A DNA stretch of 17,307 nt from Faecalicoccus sp. (lineage in GTDB: Bacteria > Bacillota_I > Bacilli_A > Erysipelotrichales > Erysipelotrichaceae), in contig JAGAWH010000106.1 of the NCBI GenBank assembly GCA_017941505.1, forward strand, positions 1 through 17,307. The letters are read 5' to 3'. The first letter of the stretch is position 1. Every line of letters begins with the position of its first letter. The notes below the pieces were generated by a model. That model made no database searches and had not been told where the DNA came from. It saw only the letters and a program-made list of their open reading frames with translations. Shown piece after piece: positions 13,316-17,307 of the stretch. The position numbers and the translations under genes are program-made.

Positions 13316-14716
13316 GTGAGAAAAGTTAAGCAGAAAAGAAGAGTGCGCTGGGGTGCTTTAATAGGATTGCTGGCAGTTTTTTTTGCGATTGTGTTTGGGA
13401 TTGTCGGATTGTTCTTTTATCTAAATCCATTTTTTGGCTTAAGAGATGAAATGCACTTAGAAGCTGGGGAAGCACAGATTGTCGACTATATGAAATCACC
13501 GTTTGTGGATGCATCCGAGGTTAAGATTACCGGTGATTTTGATCCAAGAACCGTCGGGGAATATGATATTACAGTAACCTATAATGGAAAAGAGAAAAAA
13601 ATCCACTGTATTGTAGAGGATACAAAACCGCCAAGGTTGAGCATGCGAAATTATACGACGGATATGATCGAGGATGTTCGACCGGAAAGCTTTATTGAAT
13701 CCTGTGATGATGGCAATGGAGTTACTTTTGCCTTTAAGGAGGATCCCGGTAAAAATGAAGGGAAAACGAAGGTGACTATTATCGCAACCGATGCCTTTGA
13801 ACACAGCACCGAAGCTGAAGCGACTTTAGTTCGAAAACAGGATACCAAAGCGCCGAAAATCAACAGCGTGGAAACTTTAACCGGCTATGTCGGAGGATAT
13901 GTAGATACATCCAAAGGGATTGACGTAGAGGATGATTTAGATACATCACCAAAGATTCGCGTAACCTTTAAAAATAGAGATTTCAATACGACCGGAGAGC
14001 ACGATGTGACCATTACGGCTGTGGACCGTTCCGGCAACAGTACCGAAACGGAAGGAAAGGTTGTCTTAGAAGAGATTACCGAAGAAACCAAGGTTATGTA
14101 TTTGACCTTTGATGATGGACCAAGTGAAAATACGGCTACGGTTCTGGATACATTAGACCGCTATAATGCCAAGGCGACCTTCTTTGTGACAGGAAACGGA
14201 CAGGAGTATAACGATTATATCGTTCAGGCATATAATGCCGGACATACGATTGGTTTACATACCTATACACATGACTATGCCCAGGTTTATGCTTCGATGG
14301 ATGCTTACTATAAAGATTTAAAAGCCATCAGCGATATGGTAGAAGAGTTAACGGGTGAAAAATCCTATGTGATACGATTCCCGGGAGGCTCATCCAACTC
14401 CATCAGTGCCAATTATTCGAGGGGCATTATGTCAAAGCTTGTAGATGATGTCCAAGCCAAAGGCTATCAATATTTTGACTGGAATGTCAGCTCTGGAGAT
14501 GCATCGGAGAATACGGCCCCAAGAGATTTTATCGTAGCCAATTCCTGCGCAGGAACGGATTACAATCAAATCGTATTGTTGATGCATGATTCTTCACCAA
14601 AGACGACAACGGCGGAAGCTTTACCGCAAATCATAGAATTCTATCGCGAACAGGGATATATTTTCTTACCTTTAACAGTAGACAGCTATGCGGCTCACCA
14701 TGGTACAACCAACTAG
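13316..14716 (+). CDS. Membrane-anchored PgdA-like polysaccharide deacetylase with Ig-like domains
   Basis: This 466-residue protein probably deacetylates peptidoglycan GlcNAc outside the cell, which gives lysozyme resistance in other Gram-positives. A basic N-terminus (KVKQKRRVR) and one membrane segment (about 13-35) anchor it. Residues 45-253 form about three beta-sandwich, Ig-like repeats (each with a TVGEYDITVTYNG- or TTGEHDVTITAVD-like strand), separated by DTKPP and DTKAP linkers. The NodB domain spans 257-460: TFDDGPS with D266/D267, the metal pair H315 and H319 in HTYTH, RFPGGSS (354-360), DWNVSSGD and H424 in LLMHDS. The GTG start is supported by AAGGGAA a few bases upstream and by the absence of any other start before the membrane segment. 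The gene follows mnmM by 24 bases and is probably co-transcribed. Confidence 0.9.
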   Translation: MRKVKQKRRVRWGALIGLLAVFFAIVFGIVGLFFYLNPFFGLRDEMHLEAGEAQIVDYMKSPFVDASEVKITGDFDPRTVGEYDITVTYNGKEKKIHCIVEDTKPPRLSMRNYTTDMIEDVRPESFIESCDDGNGVTFAFKEDPGKNEGKTKVTIIATDAFEHSTEAEATLVRKQDTKAPKINSVETLTGYVGGYVDTSKGIDVEDDLDTSPKIRVTFKNRDFNTTGEHDVTITAVDRSGNSTETEGKVVLEEITEETKVMYLTFDDGPSENTATVLDTLDRYNAKATFFVTGNGQEYNDYIVQAYNAGHTIGLHTYTHDYAQVYASMDAYYKDLKAISDMVEELTGEKSYVIRFPGGSSNSISANYSRGIMSKLVDDVQAKGYQYFDWNVSSGDASENTAPRDFIVANSCAGTDYNQIVLLMHDSSPKTTTAEALPQIIEFYREQGYIFLPLTVDSYAAHHGTTN

Positions 14717-14744
14717 GACTTGAGTTAAATCAAGTTCTTTTTTT
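14715..14744 (+). terminator. Terminator after the deacetylase gene
   Basis: AGGACTTGA (14715-14723) pairs with TCAAGTTCT (14730-14738) with one G-U around GTTAAA, followed by a T-run. It overlaps the TAG stop and ends the CCA-to-deacetylase operon. Confidence 0.88.
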
Positions 14745-14779
14745 AATGCGAAGCTGTCCAGATGCTCGAAGTGTGTAAC

Positions 14780-14829
14780 TTGACCGTTCCATAGGGAACA
14801 TAAATATACTTGTATCAATATACAAGGAG
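14780..14829 (+). promoter_or_regulatory. Promoter with 19-bp spacer and dyad upstream of the zinc-ribbon gene
   Basis: TTGACC (14780-14785) and TATACT (14805-14810) are 19 bp apart, and the spacer begins with the perfect dyad GTTCC-ATAG-GGAAC (14786-14799). Overlong spacers with a dyad inside are the mark of MerR-family-activated promoters. No MerR gene is in the window. A second inverted repeat, CTTGTAT-CAAT-ATACAAG (14809-14826), runs into the ribosome site AAGGAG (14824-14829). Confidence 0.45.
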
Positions 14830-14837
14830 ATGATTTC

Positions 14838-16388
14838 ATGCCATTAAAGATTAATGTAATGAATTGTCCGTCATGTGGTGCGGCAATTCCAATACAGGAA
14901 GGAACAACACAAATCACCTGCTCTTATTGCGGATCCAAGTTTGCGATTACAAACGAAAATGAATTTGTGTATCGTCATGTGGATGAAGCACGGGTTAAAC
15001 AAGCCGAAATAGAACGTATGAAATGGCTTTATGAGTTAGAACAAAAGGAGAAAAATCGAAAAAGTGCACGGTTTAAGCTGTTTACGTTAGTGCTTATAGC
15101 TTTGTGTCTATTTCTGATTGGGATAATCGGAACCCGTTTTAATAATCTAAGTATGGTGATTGTCGGTATGTTTGGTGCTTTTATCACCGCTATAATTCTA
15201 TTTGACAACTTGATAGATAATGCCAGAGACAATGAGCATGAACAGAAACTAAAAAAAGAACCTGAAAGTCGAACAATAGATACTTTAAAGGATGGAGACA
15301 ATGGTACTAATAATCATTTCTGTGGTTATTGTGGTTCAAAGTTAACTCCTAATTCAAGCTTTTGTCATAAATGTGGGAAAAAAGTATCGGAAAATAGAAT
15401 TATTAATGACGAAAATAACTTGGATTGGGACTACCGTAAACAAAAGAGTTTAACTGAAAAAAAGCTTGTTAACATCTTCCATAATGAAAATAATAAATTG
15501 AATTTAACGTCTTTACAAGGGGATATCAAAGATCAGGGAGACCAGCTCAAAAAGGATATTCAGGATTTTTTGCCGACTGCAAAAATTATAGCAATAGGTA
15601 TGGGAGTTTTATTTATTACTCTAATCGTTGTTCCAAGATTATTATTTTCCGGTAATGAAGGTGGAGAGAATCCGCATACTGATTCAGAAGAGGTATCATC
15701 TCAGAAAGTTGAAAATGACAGAGATGAGCTTGAAACGGACTATTCTATTGAAAAAGGATCTGAATATAGTTACATGCACGATGAGTCAACTTTATATGTT
15801 GCGACAGCTATGACTGACACGCTTATTAAGCTGGAGAGATGGGAGTATGCAGATGGAGCATGGAAACCAAATGTAGGGGTTGGTGCTTATGATATTAATG
15901 ATAGTTCCAGTAGATTTTCATGGTTAGATGAAAATCATACCGCCTTTACACTTATACTGGATGACAGAGATAAGATGAGTACGTGGGTGATTTCTGATGC
16001 TGTTTTTACAGTTGACATTAATGAAGAAGCTGCTTGTAAAGGAACAAATTACTGTTTGGATATCATAAGCTATGCATATAAAAGCGATGATAGACACTTG
16101 TATCGAGCAATTCCGTTGACAGAAGATATGATAAAAATTGAATGTTGGAAACCATCACTCAATAAATTGGATAGCAGTTTTGTATATGCGTACGATCTTG
16201 CTTCTATTTATCCAAACAAGGATGATGATTTCAAATGGATTAATGAAGAACATACATCCTTTTCAACTTCTTTAGAAGATCTGAGAAATTTGTTGAATTT
16301 GAGCAGTGATAAATCGTATTTGTTTGAAATCGAAAACCCAAATGCCCAATATAAAACAACTGCCCAATATCTTAATGAAAAAATATGA
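14838..16388 (+). CDS. Membrane protein with two zinc ribbons and a duplicated C-terminal domain
   Basis: I do not recognise a function for this 516-residue protein. A first zinc ribbon (C10, C13, C28, C31) opens it. A basic helix (about 47-80) leads to two membrane segments (about 81-97 and 104-122). A second zinc ribbon follows (C162, C165, C176, C179), and a third membrane segment spans about 249-270. The rest (about 300-500), predicted to lie outside the cell, contains two related units. Unit 1 (308-395) and unit 2 (409-500) share an LY-x-A segment, MTDTLIK/LTEDMIK, a Trp, AYD, F-x-W and E-x-HT-x-F. Unit 2 also has C406 and C436 nearby, possibly a disulfide. AAGGAG is 8 bases before the ATG. 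Composition is more A/T-rich than the operons to the left. A sensor or envelope-stress role is only a guess from topology. Confidence 0.85.
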   Translation: MPLKINVMNCPSCGAAIPIQEGTTQITCSYCGSKFAITNENEFVYRHVDEARVKQAEIERMKWLYELEQKEKNRKSARFKLFTLVLIALCLFLIGIIGTRFNNLSMVIVGMFGAFITAIILFDNLIDNARDNEHEQKLKKEPESRTIDTLKDGDNGTNNHFCGYCGSKLTPNSSFCHKCGKKVSENRIINDENNLDWDYRKQKSLTEKKLVNIFHNENNKLNLTSLQGDIKDQGDQLKKDIQDFLPTAKIIAIGMGVLFITLIVVPRLLFSGNEGGENPHTDSEEVSSQKVENDRDELETDYSIEKGSEYSYMHDESTLYVATAMTDTLIKLERWEYADGAWKPNVGVGAYDINDSSSRFSWLDENHTAFTLILDDRDKMSTWVISDAVFTVDINEEAACKGTNYCLDIISYAYKSDDRHLYRAIPLTEDMIKIECWKPSLNKLDSSFVYAYDLASIYPNKDDDFKWINEEHTSFSTSLEDLRNLLNLSSDKSYLFEIENPNAQYKTTAQYLNEKI

Positions 16389-16393
16389 AATGA

Positions 16394-16446
16394 ATAGCGT
16401 TGTGTCAATAAATTAAAATATTGACATAACGCTATATTTTGTTTTC
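16394..16446 (+). terminator. Long-stem terminator after the zinc-ribbon gene
   Basis: Bases 16394-16410 (ATAGCGTTGTGTCAATA) pair with 16419-16435 over 17 positions, with a single G-U, around an 8-base A-rich loop. ATTTTGTTTT follows. The stem is unusually long for a simple terminator. Confidence 0.75.
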
Positions 16447-16452
16447 TAAAAA

Positions 16453-16495
16453 TGATAAAATCTTTATACAGTAAATCAATGAATATTAAGGGAGG
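16453..16495 (+). promoter_or_regulatory. Extended -10 promoter and ribosome site of the AbiEi-like gene
   Basis: TGATAAAAT (16453-16461) is a TGN-extended -10 without a good -35, predicting a start near 16468. The ribosome site GGGAGG ends at 16495. Confidence 0.4.
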
Positions 16496-16500
16496 TGTTC

Positions 16501-17172
16501 ATGATGAACTCATTATTATTAAAATTATCCGATGAAAAAATGTATAGTCGTGAAGAACTTCTTAGAATTTACCGGAAAGAATACAATAATTTAAATGAAA
16601 GTACTTTTCGCTGGACCTTATTCAATATGCTTCAAAAGCAGCAATTATTCCATTATGGATATGACAGTTATGTCACAGTTAAGCCTGATGCACTTCCTGC
16701 CTATAAACCGTATTATTCTGACAGAGCTGTTTCCCTGATAAGAGCTTTAGATAATAAGTATCCTAATCTTAGTTTTGTCGTATTTGAAAGCATACTTCTA
16801 AATGAATTTTTAAACCATCAAATCGCTCAAAATACCATATATGTTCAAGTGGAAAAGGATGTGAGTGCATATATTTTTGACTGTCTTCGAGATGCATATC
16901 CAGATACGGTAATATTGTATAAACCGAGTAAAAAAGAATTTGAGAAATACTGGGTGAAGAATTGTATCGTTGTATTGGATTTGATTAGCCAATGCCCTGT
17001 ATCAAAGTTGACACCACATGAAGTTTTAATTGAAAAGCTTATGGTAGATATGGTAGCGGAAAAAAGTATTTCTCTCACTTTTAGCCCATCAGAGATTTCT
17101 TCCGTATATAAAAATATAAAGAGAAGTTTTCATGTTGATATTCGAAAGCTGAATCGATATGCCAGTAGGTAG
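16501..17172 (+). CDS. AbiEi-like antitoxin homologue (DUF6577 type)
   Basis: This 223-residue protein resembles the DUF6577 group of AbiEi-type antitoxins, which usually precede an AbiEii/AbiGii nucleotidyltransferase toxin in type IV toxin-antitoxin and phage-defence loci. The N-terminus (about 1-65) looks like a winged helix (YSREELLRIYRKEY...ESTFRWTLFNMLQKQQLFHYG). The rest has the family pattern LDNKYPNLSFVVFESILLNEFLNHQ, IYVQVEKDVSAYIFDCLRD and LTPHEVLIEKLMVDMVAEK. The GGAGG at 16491-16495 is 5 bases from ATG 16501 and 8 from ATG 16504; either could be the start. No full toxin gene follows in the remaining 135 bases. Family assignment is from memory of the pattern. Confidence 0.7.
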   Translation: MMNSLLLKLSDEKMYSREELLRIYRKEYNNLNESTFRWTLFNMLQKQQLFHYGYDSYVTVKPDALPAYKPYYSDRAVSLIRALDNKYPNLSFVVFESILLNEFLNHQIAQNTIYVQVEKDVSAYIFDCLRDAYPDTVILYKPSKKEFEKYWVKNCIVVLDLISQCPVSKLTPHEVLIEKLMVDMVAEKSISLTFSPSEISSVYKNIKRSFHVDIRKLNRYASR

Positions 17173-17200
17173 TGTAAAGAATTTATGAAAACTACCGAAT

Positions 17201-17266
17201 ATGAGTGGTGAAGAATTGAGGAATATAAAAAAAATTATGTTCATCTTAGATGAACAATCCGTATAG
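17201..17266 (+). pseudogene. Possible toxin-gene remnant, 21 codons
   Basis: An open frame MSGEELRNIKKI... of 21 codons follows the AbiEi-like gene and ends at TAG 17264-17266. Its first dozen residues vaguely resemble the start of AbiEii/AbiGii-type partners, which begin with a Met, a few polar residues and a basic helix. There is no convincing ribosome site, and a terminator for the opposite strand cuts across it. It may equally be chance. Confidence 0.2.
17229..17256 (-). terminator. Terminator of a minus-strand gene beyond the right edge
   Basis: TGTTCATC (17238-17245) and GATGAACA (17249-17256) form a perfect 8-bp stem with a 3-base loop. On the minus strand the stem is followed by TAATTTTTTTT, the classic intrinsic terminator form; on the plus strand no T-tract follows. 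A convergent gene is therefore expected to the right. Its last codons may lie in 17257-17307, but the frame cannot be decided: two minus-strand frames end with stops at 17267-17269 and 17241-17243. Confidence 0.7.
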
Positions 17267-17307
17267 TCAAGAAATTGAACACGACAAAAAGAATGATGCG
17301 GATTCGG

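Noticed and set aside
13496..14091. Minus-strand open frames within the deacetylase gene
   Set aside because: They are shadows of a gene with clear NodB motifs and have no ribosome sites.
1..17307. CRISPR arrays, retron or diversity-generating elements, and phage genes
   Set aside because: No regularly spaced repeats, reverse transcriptase, Cas or phage structural motifs were seen on either strand.

Overview
This is a low-GC window from a Gram-positive bacterium, most likely Bacillota. The evidence is a set of T-rich intrinsic terminators, AGGAGG-type ribosome sites, a candidate catabolite-repression (cre) operator, a PTS sugar operon and a PgdA-type wall deacetylase. The overall feel is of an Erysipelotrichia-like gut commensal, but that narrower placement is a guess. 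The window holds the 5' part of one tRNA gene, one complete insertion sequence and 14 further protein genes. There is no CRISPR array, prophage or replication origin.

Layout. (1) 1-2040: a tRNA-Arg(ACG) reads off the left edge on the minus strand. Just upstream of its promoters lies a complete IS1202/ISNCY-type element (201-1968). It has imperfect 27-bp terminal inverted repeats, a DDE transposase and a 28-bp target duplication. It sits between the divergent promoters of the tRNA and of a HAD phosphatase gene (2041-2877). (2) 2928-6416: an operon of tldD, tldE (pmbA) and an SseB-like gene, ended by a hairpin. (3) 6432-10855: a sugar island. A minus-strand MurR/RpiR-type regulator faces an operon encoding a ChbC/CelB-type PTS EIIC, a YdjC/ChbG-type deacetylase and a GH1 6-phospho-beta-glycosidase. 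The intergenic region carries dyads next to both promoters and a candidate cre site. (4) 10909-14716: CCA-adding enzyme, a macrodomain protein and an MnmM-type tRNA methyltransferase, coupled by ATGA overlaps, followed after 24 bp by a membrane-anchored peptidoglycan/polysaccharide deacetylase. (5) 14838-17172: a membrane protein with two zinc ribbons and a duplicated C-terminal domain, then an AbiEi-like (DUF6577-type) antitoxin homologue. A hairpin at the right edge looks like the terminator of a minus-strand gene outside the window.

How the genes fit together. Region 3 is a compact uptake and degradation pathway for a beta-linked, probably N-acetylated disaccharide. EIIC imports it as a 6-phosphate, the ChbG-like enzyme removes an acetyl group and the GH1 enzyme splits it. 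No EIIA or EIIB is encoded, so these must come from elsewhere. Region 4 is largely tRNA 3'-end synthesis and wobble modification, with an ADP-ribose-binding protein translated between the two tRNA enzymes.

Points most worth a second look: the transposase ribosome site buried in a hairpin that only read-through transcripts could form; the long target duplication that copies a -35 box; a 31-bp terminator repeated exactly at the ends of two unrelated genes in different reading frames; a perfect -10 box placed so that the CCA-enzyme mRNA would be leaderless; substituted active-site residues in the ChbG-like and macrodomain proteins; and the unassigned zinc-ribbon membrane protein.
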